Positions 10,909-22,147 of a stretch of 64,000 bases of DNA are shown here, piece by piece. Source of the stretch: Solen grandis (Eukaryota > Mollusca > Bivalvia > Adapedonta > Solenidae); contig CM037792.1 of the NCBI GenBank assembly GCA_021229015.1, positions 41,198,543 through 41,262,542 of the forward strand, written 5' to 3'. A program made the translations under genes and the position numbers. Every line of letters begins with the position of its first letter. Positions within the stretch are counted from its first letter, which is position 1. The notes under the pieces were generated by a model. It saw only the letters and a program-made list of their open reading frames with translations. It did no database searches and was not told the origin of the DNA.

Positions 10909-12292
10909 AAACAGACTAGGGCTGAGTATCGCCAGCAAAAAAGTATCACGATGTATAATAATATTGTAGGACCGATACGTTACAGTATCACAATACTTGA
11001 TAATATATAAATAATGTAGTTCTAACATGACCAACCAATAGTTTTCTGCTGAAAATAAGATTTCCGTGTCAATGTTGCTTTACCGCTTTGACACATGGAA
11101 AGATTATAGAAAATTGCATTTTAAAGTTAATTTCTAATTTAAAAAAAACAAGAGGGCCATGATGGCCCTGAATCGCTCACCTGATTATAAATGAACAACA
11201 TATGTTGGATTTTTCATATTGACCTACTTTTTGACATCACATGACCCACTTTCGAGCTTGACCAAGATTGTATGACAACAAACATTCTGACCAAGTTTCA
11301 TGAAGTTTGGGTAAAAATGTGGCCTCTAAGTGTTAACATGTTTTTCTAAGATTTGACCTCATGACCATATTTGACCCACTAACCAAATTCGAACTTGTCC
11401 AAGATTTTATAAAAACAAACATTCTGACCAAGTTTCATGAAGATTGGGCCAAAAATGTGGCCTCTAGAGTGTTAACAAGGTTTTACTAAGATTTGACCTC
11501 GTGACCTACTTTTTGATCCCACATGACCCAATTTCGAACTTGTCCAAGATTTTATGGAAACAAACATTCTGACCAAGGTTCATATAGATTGGGCCAAAAA
11601 TGTGGCCTCTAGAGTGGTAACAATGTTTTTCTAAGATTTGACCTCATGACCTACTTTTTGACCCCGCATGACCCAAATTCGATTTTTTCCAAGATTTTAT
11701 GGAAACAAACAATCTGACCAAGTTTCATGAAGATTGGGTAAAAAATGTGGCCTCTAGAGTGTTAACAATGTTTTTCTAAGATTTGACCTCATGACCTACT
11801 ATTTGACCCCACATAACCCAAATTCGAACTTGTCCAAGATTTATAAAAACAAACATTCTGACCAAGTTTCATGAAGATTGGTAAAAAAATATGACCTCTA
11901 GAGTGTTAACAAGGTCAAATTGTTGACAACGAACGACGCACGACGGACGACGAACGCCGGACGAAGGGCGATCACAAAAGCTCACCTTGAGCACGTTGTG
12001 CTCAGGTGAGCTAAAAACAAAAAAAAACTTCTTATATTTTATTTTGAACTTTAGTCTACTAGTCAATCTAGTCAACAAAAGGTAACAACAACGGAGATAG
12101 ACACTTCATGCTGAAGATATAAGCTGCAGGCCAAGCGGCATATTCAATTTCGCTGGTTTACACCAAAAACTGCCATCAATTGAAGTATCGTTTGAGAACC
12201 GATTCTTGCGTTTAGAATCACGATTAAGTATCGTCAGCAAACATGGCGATATATACATGCATCGATGAAATCGACCCAGCTCTAAAACAGAC
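10909..12292 (+). mobile_element. Non-autonomous hAT-type element with 8-bp TSD
   Basis: Perfect 8-bp direct repeats AAACAGAC lie at 10909-10916 and 12285-12292. Immediately inside are inverted termini: left TAGGGCTGAGTA, right (reverse complement) TAGAGCTGGGTC. An 8-bp target-site duplication with short TAG/CAG-type inverted ends is the signature of the hAT superfamily. The element proper (10917-12284) is split by a HINE-like element at 11150-12016. Without it the hAT-type element is about 500 bp, with internal 'gtatcg-cagcaaa' motifs near both ends. It encodes no transposase, so it is a MITE-like derivative. Confidence 0.75.
11150..12016 (+). mobile_element. HINE/pearl-like element with tandem core, nested
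   Basis: Most complete copy of its kind here. The 5' end is an 'agggccatgatggccct' palindrome plus 'gaatcgctcacctga'. The core is a tandem array of a unit of about 143 bp (successive 'atttgacctc' at 11351, 11491, 11636 and 11781, plus a partial first unit), each with 'gaccaagtttcatgaagatt' and 'atgtggcctctagagt'. Then comes a CpG-rich 'acgacggacgac' segment and a 3' hairpin 'gagcacgttgtgctc' flanked by 'gctcacc'/'ggtgagc', ending in CTAA. It sits inside the hAT-type element and so inserted later. Confidence 0.7.
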
Positions 12293-12357
12293 CGAAAATC
12301 TTTATACATGGAACACAGTAAATGGCAAGGTATAAAGATGACTACAAGTTTACTTAC

Positions 12358-12555
12358 CAAAGGAAGTATCGCCTACTTTACAGGTCTTAATATGCTCATC
12401 AGAGCAAGACTGCTGAAGGTCTAGTTCAGGGTACAAATCTATGTAGAAGGTTTTAGACTGAACTAGCGGTATTATCAAATGCTGAGCAAGTCTGAGGGTC
12501 ACATTCCACTCCTTTATTTCCTTTAGACATTTCATCTCTGTCAAGTTGGTGTGAT
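12358..12555 (-). CDS. Orphan internal exon, phase 1-1, unknown protein
   Basis: Read on the minus strand, a strong acceptor (a gttt-repeat polypyrimidine tract, then ttcatag) and a consensus donor (CTTTG|GTAAGTA) bound exactly 198 bp. The one open frame starts HTNLTEMKCLKEIKEW and ends KTCKVGDTSFG. It has three Cys and two possible N-glycosylation sequons (NLT, NVT). The exon begins and ends in phase 1, the class typical of shuffled extracellular modules. Base composition is less AT-rich than its surroundings. Partner exons are not recognised, and repeats lie on both sides. The protein family is unknown to me. Confidence 0.5.
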
Positions 12556-12599
12556 CTATGAAACAAACAAACAAACAAAAACATTAATAAATACAACCT

Positions 12600-13560
12600 A
12601 AATAAAGCTGCACTAAGAAATGATTATTGAAGTTGTGGATTAGTAACAAAGTTAAAGGCAGAGTTCATTCTTGGCTGCGTTTTTGCGTTAAAGGCCCGCT
12701 AAATATTCGACTGGACCCTAAAAATATATGTACGCGCCCCTGTGCCGCATCATTTTGCTGTAGACACTTTCTAAGATACTCAGTGCACTAAGGGTTTGTT
12801 TATTTATCATATATGTGCATCCAGGATGTTATTTATATAAATTCTCTACACATTTAATAGATTTTAAGACCAAGCAGTCTGCGATATATTTAGGTACGCT
12901 TTCATAGGTTGGCTGTTCGCCTCACTACACATAAATGACTAATGCAAAATGTCAACACATGTAAAGAAAAAAAACACTAAAAATAATGAACAACCAAGCC
13001 CAGAACCATGCGTCCCAGTTTGTAACATCCCACGTATCCCACATAGATCGCCCAAGTGTAATTCCGACCGAGTTTGTTTATATAATGATCAGTGCTGCTG
13101 TCAAGTCTAGCTTCATTCAGAGCAGGAAAAAAGCATTGAAAATTGCCATAAGCAATAGTATGACCCAATACAAATTCACGTGGCCCTTTTTCAGAGATGG
13201 CATGGGCCACTGGCCCCTTCTGTGGCAATCCCAGAATGAACTCTGTAAAGCACAGTAACTTCTTGGACAAAAACCAAATCAAAAACAAACATTGAACATG
13301 ATAAATACCACAGAAACTACTTTGTTACCATTACTGTGATCATGTCAGACCCAATCTTGACCAAGGCATATGGCTGTAATGTACATCCGAGTATCGGCAG
13401 TTGTATATGTCAAGATTTTTAACACTGGACATATATACAGGACATCCGATATTTCAGTCAAATGCCGAAAGTTCAAATACCTGACATCCATTTCCAATTG
13501 CGTTTTTTTTTCACCCCAGAAACAGCAGTGAGTGTACCCTGTGTGTCCTCTTAGTCTAGC
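12600..13560. other. Non-coding stretch with probable repeat
   Basis: The part at 13000-13260 is richer in GC than its surroundings and stays open in one frame on each strand. Neither translation shows a known domain or splice borders, so I read it as a piece of an interspersed repeat. The rest shows nothing recognisable. Confidence 0.35.
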
Positions 13561-13563
13561 ATT

Positions 13564-14537
13564 ATGTTGCGTTTACACTATGTTCCCGGCGGCCATGGGG
13601 ACTACGTTTCAGGCCACCGTGGACGAAACGGGGTGGCGTGAGAGGACATGGGGGAATGGGATGGACAAACGTGAGAGGCCGTGATTGCCGTGGATGCCGG
13701 GCCAGATTTTAAACTGCCAAAAAATTGCCATGGCAGTCACGGTGCGGATTAAAACCTAGTAGGCCGTAGTAAAACAGGGTGAACGCAACAAGACGTGATA
13801 GAACGTAATAGGCCATATCAAAACTTAGACGTGGTCCGCAGTGGGACGGGGAGCATTCTAATGTTGTCTCTTGCAAGGATTGCTTTTTCTTTGGATGGCA
13901 TTTTATTAAAACTATGTTCTATGGTAGCATCACCTAGTGATGTTAATTCTTATGTATATTTAAGTAAAGTTTCATTATGGAAATCGAAACCAACTTTGCA
14001 AAAAAGAAAATGTTGGAAATAACATGTTCAATAAACAGAAATAAAATGTAAATGTGCTAAGTCGCAAATACTTAGGAGATATTTGAAAAATTGACAACTG
14101 CAATTCATTACTTGTAATTGTCTATAAATATGCACATGTCTGTTAGTGTATCAACTGCCACGTTAATTATTATACCGTGGTTAACTTAACGTGCCCAAAA
14201 GTATCCCGGCATCCACGTTTCATCCGTAGAAAGACTTGACAGTACGTTAGACCTTGATCAGAACGTGATAAATGTGAGGGAACCCATCAGAATGTGGCGG
14301 ACCGTGAGGGAATGTACTGGCGTCCGTGGTAGACCACAGGCCACAACGTGGTGCACCTTGCTGCCACCTCCACGGCTCGTCTCGGATGTACCATGATAGA
14401 CCGTGAGAAAACTTTGAAGGACTTTACTCAACTTGAATATTTAGTAAAAAAACAAACAAACACCATAGTCCCACAGCGCTTCGTTTCGTTCAAACGAGGT
14501 TGCCGTGGCCACCCGGACCATGGTGTAAACGTAGCAT
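13564..14537. mobile_element. Non-autonomous TIR element, about 0.97 kb
   Basis: Imperfect terminal inverted repeats of about 35 bp (28 of 35 positions match by eye). Left starts ATGTTGCGTTTACAC; right, read inverted, starts ATGCTACGTTTACAC, and both continue into '-cgg-ggcca-gg'. The subterminal regions are CpG- and GC-rich with many 'ccgtgg', 'gtaggccgt' and 'aacgtgat' motifs, unlike the flanking AT-rich DNA. A possible target duplication (TAGCATTA on both sides) does not fit the inverted repeat ends cleanly. No transposase is present. The superfamily is not assigned. Confidence 0.55.
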
Positions 14538-14830
14538 TACTAATTAACCGATTTGATGTATTATACACCAACCAAACTTGAAAGCAGTTAATATGTCAGA
14601 TGACAGAAATGGGGCAGAGGTTAATGGCAGTTACTGAATAAAGACTATCTAACTACCTGCAGACTGCCAGTTGTATAATCATCCAGAGGCATCATAATTA
14701 CGAACAAATTAAAATTATTAACTGTACACAATAAAATTACAGCTAATGATTTGCTAACTCTGATGAGTACATGGTTCAAATTCACTGACATATCCAAAAT
14801 AACCAATTATGAAACAGATGCACCGCATTT

Positions 14831-15057
14831 GTGAAAAACAGAATTCAGACGAAATACAAAAGAAAGGAAAATTCCATTAATTATATTGAATGGTCTTGTG
14901 TTTTAGTTTTTACCTTCTTTTTGTCCCCATTAACAAACAAACACCAAAGTCCCACACCTCTAAATATGTTAGTCTCTCTCTACATTTTCTCCCTCTACAA
15001 GTTTCCATATGAACATTATTGTACTTGGATGATAATAAAGCTCTGTTCTGTTCTGTG
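14831..15057 (+). mobile_element. Non-LTR retrotransposon 3' end with (TTCTG) tail
   Basis: Ends with 'tgataataaag' followed by 'ctctgttctgttctg', the same kind of AATAAA plus (TTCTG)n tail seen at 40010-40160 and, on the other strand, at 44074-44220. This looks like a 5'-truncated LINE copy. The left border is approximate. Confidence 0.4.
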
Positions 15058-15639
15058 ATTGAGTCATTTTACACAATGAACTTTTGAATCAATTATTTCA
15101 GTAACAGAAGGATACCTGTCGAGTTGATCTGCAAATGATATTGTAGATATCAACTGTGGTCGAGATAAAAAGAAATTACCAATCATTACTCGACCAATTT
15201 GACCTCTACTTGAGTTATACCTGATCGCTTCCCGATTAACGAGACTCTAATTCAATCTGTTGTCCAGATCAACTCAACCACTTCGATCACTTCGCAATCG
15301 CTACTCGGCCATACACGAGCTCACTTGATCGCGATATTATTAAAAATATTTCTTTTTCGATGCTACAAAAAGAATCCGCATAAAAAGATCATATCTGCTA
15401 CAGCATTTATTGCTGTCAATGCTGAAGATATTTAAGAAATCAGGTGTCAATCAGTATTGGAACTACCGCTATGTGGGGCAGAATTGTTCGTGCAGTGCGT
15501 TTAAAGTCTTGTTTAATGTGTTTGATTTTTTTTCTTCTTCTGGAAACAGCGGTTTTAACTGAATAAATATGACTTTAGCATACTGATGTGACTAATGACT
15601 GTCCAAAATAACAAAATAAAAACATGTATATCAATTTAG

Positions 15640-15728
15640 ATAACCGAATGACGGTTGGGTATAATAATAATATACATGCATCTGCCAAATGATGATTGGA
15701 TGTATATGCGTCTGCCTAATAATGGTTG

Positions 15729-15778
<50 letters not shown>

Positions 15779-15814
15779 TGCGTCTGCCTAAATTTAATAA
15801 TAAATAAATAAATA

Positions 15815-15853
<39 letters not shown>

Positions 15854-15860
15854 TCTGCCT
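15640..15860. repeat. (TA)n microsatellites with a small 'gcgtctgcctaat' repeat
   Basis: Two (TA)n runs (about 15732-15776 and 15825-15851) are set among four to five copies of a phrase 'atgcgtctgcctaat' plus 'ggttgg-tatat'. The phrase units differ and contain varying lengths of TA, so the microsatellites grew inside a minisatellite. A last trace ('aagtctgcctaatgctg') occurs near 16046. Confidence 0.8.
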
Positions 15861-16394
15861 AATACTGGTTTCTTGTTTAAGTCTGCCTATGGTTTATCAT
15901 ATATATAAAAAACTTTAATTTAATTTAAAAAGCTTTTGAACTTTCAGTATTAGCAGATTTTCCTTACAGAATGTGAAAACAAAAAACAATGAAAAAATAC
16001 AGCAAAATAAAAAAGAAGATATATGCCTTTTATCTTTTCTAGGTGGAAGTCTGCCTAATGCTGAAAGCAGATACATATATATTGTGTTTAATGATTGCTT
16101 TATAATCGATATGAAAACTATCTAAATATTCAGAGTTCCTAATTCGCAAACTGTTGAGATTATTTTAAGATCTACTTTAAAAAATAAATATATGTTTAAA
16201 ACATATTAAGCCAGTAAAGGATACAAGAAATCATATATTTTTGACCGTTTTGATTCAGATGATTTATGGTCTGGAGTACAAATCACTAGGAGTGTTTGAA
16301 ATGTTTACTTAAATTTTATAAAAGGAAACGAAATATTTGCGTAAAAGGATATATAGAGAGGCATTCAGATTTTCTCAATAACATTTACAAACAT

Positions 16395-17830
16395 AGTGTT
16401 TGACATTTACATTATTAATCCTTTTTATTGTCGGATAATCATCTATCATTAACCTTTATAAATCTAAATTGAATCAAAACCTCTTGTATTTGAAGGCTTC
16501 ACATTCCGTTATCAAATGGCCACAATGAACCACAAAGAAAATAGATATAGATTATTCTGCGATCGCCAAAATCCGTAATAATGTTATCAATAACTTATAT
16601 GAAATATCATTGTTTATTACATATACAGACATTTAGGAGTAATATTATAAGGTTAAATTTTACATATAAAATATCACCATTTTCATTGCATATGCAACAT
16701 AAAAAGAAAGTATGCTTATTGATATTTCATTATGACATTTGTGTATTCTAGATAAGCTATCTGCATCTATGGTTTAATGTCAACCTGTATTTGTTTACCA
16801 AATGTTTCTGATACAAAGCTAAACAATGAAAAAGATTGATATACTTGATTGCTGAAACACACAATTCTCATTTTTATTGTGTGTCATTCTGACAACAAAC
16901 TTTGCTAAGGTTAGTGGTATGGATCATATTTGGGTAAAATGTTTATGGTCAAATTCTTGCACCCATTGGATTTCTTTTAAATTATCCTTGAAGTTTAAAA
17001 CTGCCACTATACATACTGGTTGCAGTCTTACCCACGCTATTTAAACCGATTATAACCAAGCTTGTTACAATGCTAATACTTCAATAAATATGCATTGTCG
17101 CAATCTGAGGCTTACATTAATTGAGAGAGAGAATTAGGCAACTAATGAAAACAACAACAACAACAAAAATCTGTCATTGAAAATATATGGCCAATGCATG
17201 TATGCTATTATTCATTGCATCTGTAAGACTGGAAAATCGACTCAGTCAATCATCTTTTATTTCACAAATAATCTTCTCGGCATTGACGTGTGAGGTATTG
17301 ACGCTACTGTGAAACAAGGTAATTAGGTCTACAATGAAAATTGTATGAATAGAATTTTAAACTTATTAAATGGTCATAAAACGCTATGGTCCCTTCGATA
17401 TATAGACATTACAATTTTCACGACACTAATTATTTCGATGTCAAAGTATTGATTTCTATTTTGGATCTCCATTAATAAAATCCTGATACATATATTAATT
17501 AATTAAAAAAAAAAATTAAACATCTGCCACAAGGAACACAATCAGTATGACACCTACACGTCAAAACGAAGACTTGCATAAGAATTAAGCAGCTTAAATG
17601 ATACTATTTCGAGGGTGAGAGCGAAACTAGGCTAAGTGCATATACAAATATAAGCAGTAAGCCTCGTTTCGCTCTCACTCCTCGATTTGAATGACAGGGT
17701 AAATTTATAATAAATGAAAACTATTTCATTTTTAGGAAAGATTAAACGTAACTAAGTTATTTGCTATTTATTGGTTCAGTATAAAAATGTTGAATGTAGA
17801 TGTTCATTCATACATACCCGATGAAAAACA
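16395..17830. repeat. Distant duplication, copy B
   Basis: Diverged same-orientation copy of 420-1930 (see that entry for shared blocks). Local differences include an insertion of (ACA)n-rich sequence around 17150 and the fold-back element at 17610-17684, which is absent from copy A. No coding frame is seen. Confidence 0.7.
17610..17684. mobile_element. 75-bp fold-back insertion
   Basis: Nearly perfect inverted repeat of about 26 bp per arm: left 'cgagggtgagagcgaaac', right 'gtttcgctctcactcctcg', with a short AT-rich loop. Copy A of the surrounding duplication (about 1815-1830) reads 'atactatttgaat' where this copy has 'atactattt', then the hairpin, then 'atttgaat'. This shows an insertion with a possible 3-bp (ATT or TTT) duplication. 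It is too short to code and fits a minimal fold-back/MITE element. Confidence 0.7.
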
Positions 17831-18900
17831 TGGAATTTATGGTTTAATTCTTTTATCATTTTAGTTTACATAAATATATTGAAACTTTTGTGACATCAGT
17901 AACTTAGACTTCATGCATTTGTTGTTTTTTTCTGTGGATTATAGGGAAATATCAGTGAATTAAAATGATTATATTCACTGTTTCAAACAGTGAATGCAAC
18001 TATTTTTTTATAATTTCACTGTTTTGTAAGTGTTAATTATAAAAGAAATTGTCGTAATTCATTTTCACATTTCAATTGATTTCTGAAGAAATTCTTGTTG
18101 ATTACATAATTTCTTTGTATTCCTAAACTGGAATATTTTTTTTATCAAATAACGACTGCAGGAGCATAACTCTGATTTTTTTAATTTCAGGGTTAATTTC
18201 CATAAAATGTTCTTCTTTTTTTTCATCAGAAATACCTCATTTACGAACTTTAAATGCACAAGATCCATGGCAAGATTTTACTATATTTAGCTATAGTGTC
18301 CTTCATTTCAAATTTCATAATAATTGTTATGTCGAACGTACACTCAAAAATCTTTGGATATGTATCATCTTCAGTTTTGTGTGTTAAAGAACTCTTTGGA
18401 CAATAAATCCATACATTACTGTCAAATCTAAGTTATCTGGCATTTCAAGTCAAAATCTTATTCGAGATCATTTCGAAATATCGAAAAGTATATATATGTA
18501 AAGTGTTTCACAAAATCGAAATTGTTTCGAAAATCGAAAGTGTTTTGAATATTAAAGAATGTTTTTAAAATGTGTTTTCCTCTGTACATGGACAGGAAAT
18601 ACAATTTGATTTAAGAATAATGCTCGAAAAACCGTTCTTCCGACCATTGCAATTTCATTGTAGTACCATATGAAAATGGTAATCGATCATACAGAAGATT
18701 AGTCGAAAAGTTCCCAATCGCGCATACATGTACCTGGCACTACTATGATTTTAGAGTAACAACCTGAAGAGGGAGCAAGAAGGAGAAATATCTTAATTGC
18801 AAATTACATGTATATATTTGAACATGAACACGGAAACAAAAAAATTATAACATTTTTATATTTTGAATTATTAAAACTTCAATCACAGTAATAGAAATTA
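17831..18900. other. AT-rich intergenic DNA, no gene seen
   Basis: Nothing recognisable apart from short motifs such as repeated 'tcgaaa' around 18470-18545. The short minus-strand frame at 18065-18268 is Lys/Leu-rich and lacks splice or domain support. Confidence 0.5.
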
Positions 18901-18922
18901 ATGAATTCGAGCCGTTGCTTAC

Positions 18923-19492
18923 GTGATTTCACAAATCCTACCAACTGTGGGTCAAGTGCCTATGTGTCTCTCTTTTGTTTTCTCTCTCTCTCTCTCAGCT
19001 ACCGTGGTACCGTATCTGCAATGCCTGGCTTGGTGCGTTGGTGTTGCCTTACTCTGTAAATGGTTACAAAGGCATAACAAAATTATTTTGTTACAATTTA
19101 AAACCAATTCTACTATTTCAAATCATGAAATGCATTCCAAAATAGAAGACGCGAAACTTTTAATTTTGCAACTTATAAAATGCACCGCTCCCGACAATCA
19201 AAGTCAAGTAAGAAGTTAAAAAATAGTAGAGAGATTCAACTTGCAAAAATATATAAGGACTTATAAAACTATGACACAAAGGAAAACGCTGAACACCAGA
19301 CTTCTTGCAAAATCCGATTTCCACCAAGGAAAATATACAAGGGAAATCACTCATTTGAAATTGATCCCCAAAGGGAGAGAACTACAAACGGTTAAGGAAC
19401 ACCAATTCAATAACATACCAATTTTGCACCCTGTTACAAAATGCATGAATGATATTTTTTTTTACAAAGAAACGGGTATATCAATTGCTTAA
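18923..19492 (+). other. Two short open frames of unknown meaning
   Basis: Frames of 98 and 83 codons follow each other in different phases, after a (CT)n-CAG tract at 18985-19000 that could act as an acceptor. The first ends KLLILQLIKCTAPDNQSQVRS, and the second is basic (MTQRKTLNTRLLAK..). Composition is a little less AT-biased than the flanks. No domain, no clear donor and no homologue in the window were found. They may be decayed coding DNA or chance. Confidence 0.15.
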
Positions 19493-19495
19493 AAG

Positions 19496-20314
19496 AAGCG
19501 ACATCAAATCAAACAGCAAAGTAAATTAGTTTGTATTACAATTTTTCAACACAACCAGACATGTTAAATTTTTAAATCGTCCGACTTTACATATCAATTA
19601 ATAGTTATATAAACAGGAAAAAATACTTTATAAAGCCTCGAAATTAAGACAATATCGCTCTTAAAATTAATTAGTTCTATGCAGAGTTACAATAAATATA
19701 CGACACTTAAAATCTTTTTATAGAGTTCTCAGAAGTTTTGACACCCTTAAATACGATATCTAATACCTTTGCCGATGTTGCATCAGTGGGACATGAGCTG
19801 TTACTTGTATTACACATATCATTGTATTGTTAACACGCTACATTTTCTTTTCTAAACTTTATCAAACTTTAGAGTAACAATTTTAGCTATGTAAGGGCAA
19901 GCAACAGTTGAAAAATACGATTTTTTCTTGATTACATTTAGTTTATATATATTGTTTTTATCATATGCGGTAATATATATTACCTTTATATATAACTGTC
20001 ATTGTGTCTGCTCTAGTCTTAAACAGTCAAACGCTTGTGTGCATGTCACAGACGTCAATTATTGCACGGATAGCGATTAGTATAAATCTATTTGTGTAAA
20101 TCATGTGAACAAGATGATGAACTATGTACAATTCTATATAAAATTTCTGTTTCGTTCTATAAAATTAAGTCGTATTTAGTGTGCATATTATAGTAAAATT
20201 AATAAACGAGGTCAAATCAAACTCAGTGTTATCTACTCTTTTGAACTGCCACTAAAAGAGAAAAAAAATCCGAACATTTATTTTATGATTTTATGGATGG
20301 TTTTAGTGCGCCCC

Positions 20315-20352
<38 letters not shown>

Positions 20353-20600
20353 GATTATAAGGTGAGCATAAATATATGTATTCAAATAGAAAGTAGTCAT
20401 ATTTAAAACAACAAATGGACAATAACAGACATGTCATTGTTAATAAATCATATAAAATGTAACCATTTTTGCTTTCTTTTCATAGATCCCAAAAATATAA
20501 TGTAATTGTGAAAAGAAATAAAAAAACTTCTCAATCACTTTCATTTTCATATTAATTTTTTTTAATTAATTTTTTTTAATTTTTAAGAAGATTAATAATA
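19496..20600. other. AT-rich intergenic DNA with a (CT)n run
   Basis: The only clear element is a (CT)n microsatellite at about 20317-20349. Otherwise the sequence is AT-rich without frames or repeats that I can place. Confidence 0.6.
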
Positions 20601-20603
20601 GCA

Positions 20604-20850
20604 AGGCCTCCGTGGCCCAGAGGGAAAAGTCGCTGACTTTAACACTCACTCAGTCCCTTACCCGTGGGTTCGAATCCCGGCAGGGTCATTCGGATTTTCA
20701 AGTGAGGAAGCCTTCCAGCTGGCTTGCGGTAGGTCGGTGGTTCAACCCGGATACCTCCGGGCCTTCGGGGTCTTCCTCCACCTGTAATTAGCTGGAAGTC
20801 TCTGTATGACTTAAATACTGTCGAAACGATAATGAACTCAAATAATCAAG
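20604..20850 (+). mobile_element. tRNA-derived SINE, family 1 (fullest copy)
   Basis: The head has a polymerase III A-box-like 'tggcccagagggaaaag' and a perfect B box within 'gggttcgaatcccgg'. A central domain follows, with 'ttccagctggcttgcggtag', 'gtcggtggttcaacccgg' and 'tcttcctccacctgtaatta', then a tail region 'tgacttaaatactgtcgaaa'. The same central domain recurs at 45986-46181 (+), 57741-57935 (-) and, rearranged, at 56331-56590. The spacing between the boxes is longer than in a real tRNA, so this is not a tRNA gene. Confidence 0.75.
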
Positions 20851-21602
20851 TCAAGTTAATAAAGTCAAAAAGTTCCCCAGCTATACTGAACTCGCAACTA
20901 GCTTTGCAGCCAGTGGCATAAAGTTCGTATTAATGGCAATAAAAATCATACAGAATAAATATTTCACGGATAAAGGTATATTGGTTTAGAGGGATGTGGG
21001 TTCAGCCCCGGCTACAACTATGATGTTTGTATGCGAGAAATCTTTACGGAGGGTTTAAGTCTAGTAAGGATAGGAACCACATAACTACTATTTCCTTCGA
21101 AAGTACAATATATACACTGAAACTATTTACTTTATATCAGCGTTTATTTAAACTTTTATTTTACAATTTATTACAATCTTCGCTTTCTTTATTCAAATCT
21201 AAAACCTTGAAGTTATTTTATTTGATCTCTGGAGATTACTAAACTTTGTTAACATTGTTAAAAATTCTCGTAGTGAAATTATCCACCCCTTATGTAATCT
21301 TCCTCCCGATGAAAATTTGTTATTGGTCAAGTGATAGACTTGTGTTGTTGATAGGATATGACGCATTATTAGATTATTTTTAATCACTATATTGATAGCA
21401 TGTTTTACATAGTTGATAGTTTTTTTTGCTTCATTAAATGAGATGATGTATCTGTGTTTGAACAGTAAATTGAATAAATAATGCCAAATGATAATTTATG
21501 TTTTGATGCAAAATGGAAACACGATCCTGTCACAGAGGGTTTCAAACGATTACATTTTTTATAAACAACAATAATGCGTCATTGAAGCTGTGATAACAGC
21601 AA

Positions 21603-21646
21603 CCAATAGCATAGCGTTCATAGTTGTTATGTTGCCAATATAAATA
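21603..21646 (+). promoter_or_regulatory. CCAAT and TATA promoter of the TSR gene
   Basis: CCAAT lies at 21603-21607 and a consensus TATA box TATAAATA at 21639-21646. At the usual distance, transcription would start near 21670, about 100 bp before a consensus donor (CTTG|GTAAGT). Position and order fit a focused RNA polymerase II promoter for the signal-peptide gene that follows. The start site itself is inferred. Confidence 0.5.
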
Positions 21647-21669
21647 GTTCGGAATAGCATTATCTTAAC

Positions 21670-21767
21670 CAGTCCGATTTATAAACTAGTTTACTATCGG
21701 TGTTTCGGTAATACTATTTCGAATCGCATTATGTAAAGGATATGTAAAAGATATTTGGAATGGCTTG
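21670..21767 (+). other. Untranslated first exon of the TSR gene
   Basis: Lies between the predicted start site and a strong donor at 21768 (GTAAGT). A 291-bp intron would end at the acceptor tgtttcag (22051-22058), 13 bases before the start codon. The 5' limit is approximate, set only by the TATA box. Confidence 0.4.
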
Positions 21768-22071
21768 GTAAGTTTTTTTCTCAGATTCTTCCCTATTTGT
21801 TTTTTTTCCTCAATAAATTAATATAATTGCTAAACGGAAAAAAAGAACAAGCAGGAATATGTTTGATAGGGTGTTATGATTTTGTTAGTTTGTCAGAATA
21901 TCCGTTATCGATGAAATACTTATAAGAAAAAAATCTACAGAAAAATAGACAATACTATCCATAGTTTTTTTTATATATAATTAATAAGACATACTAAATA
22001 TATATTAAAGTTAAACTATTATGGTTATTGTTTTTATCTTAATATGTATTTGTTTCAGTTGAAGGACTACC

Positions 22072-22147
22072 ATGAATGCGTCTCTGGTGGTCCTTTGGAT
22101 ATTGATAGCACAAGAAGTGCGGGCAAGGTCGGTTCCGTTCGGATTAA
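22072..22147 (+). CDS. TSR protein, exon 2: start codon and signal peptide
   Basis: ATG preceded by an acceptor (tgtttcag) and 13 untranslated bases. It encodes MNASLVVLWILIAQEVRA, a compact secretory signal peptide with likely cleavage after the final Ala (VRA). Two donors are possible. AA|GTGAAT at 22148 ends the exon in phase 1 and splices in frame to the first TSR exon at 24634. AAG|GTCGGT at 22128 is closer to consensus but leaves phase 2, so it would need another exon. I chose 22147 because the frame fits. The protein would enter the secretory pathway. Confidence 0.6.

Noticed and set aside
14655..14725. Minus-strand exon ending SLQ before a GT
   Set aside because: The donor (CAG|GTAGTT) is acceptable, but the acceptor is poor, and phases (2 then 0) do not match the nearby phase 1-1 exon.
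20604..20700. tRNA gene from the B box 'gggttcgaatcccgg'
   Set aside because: The distance between boxes is too long and the sequence continues as a repeated SINE domain.
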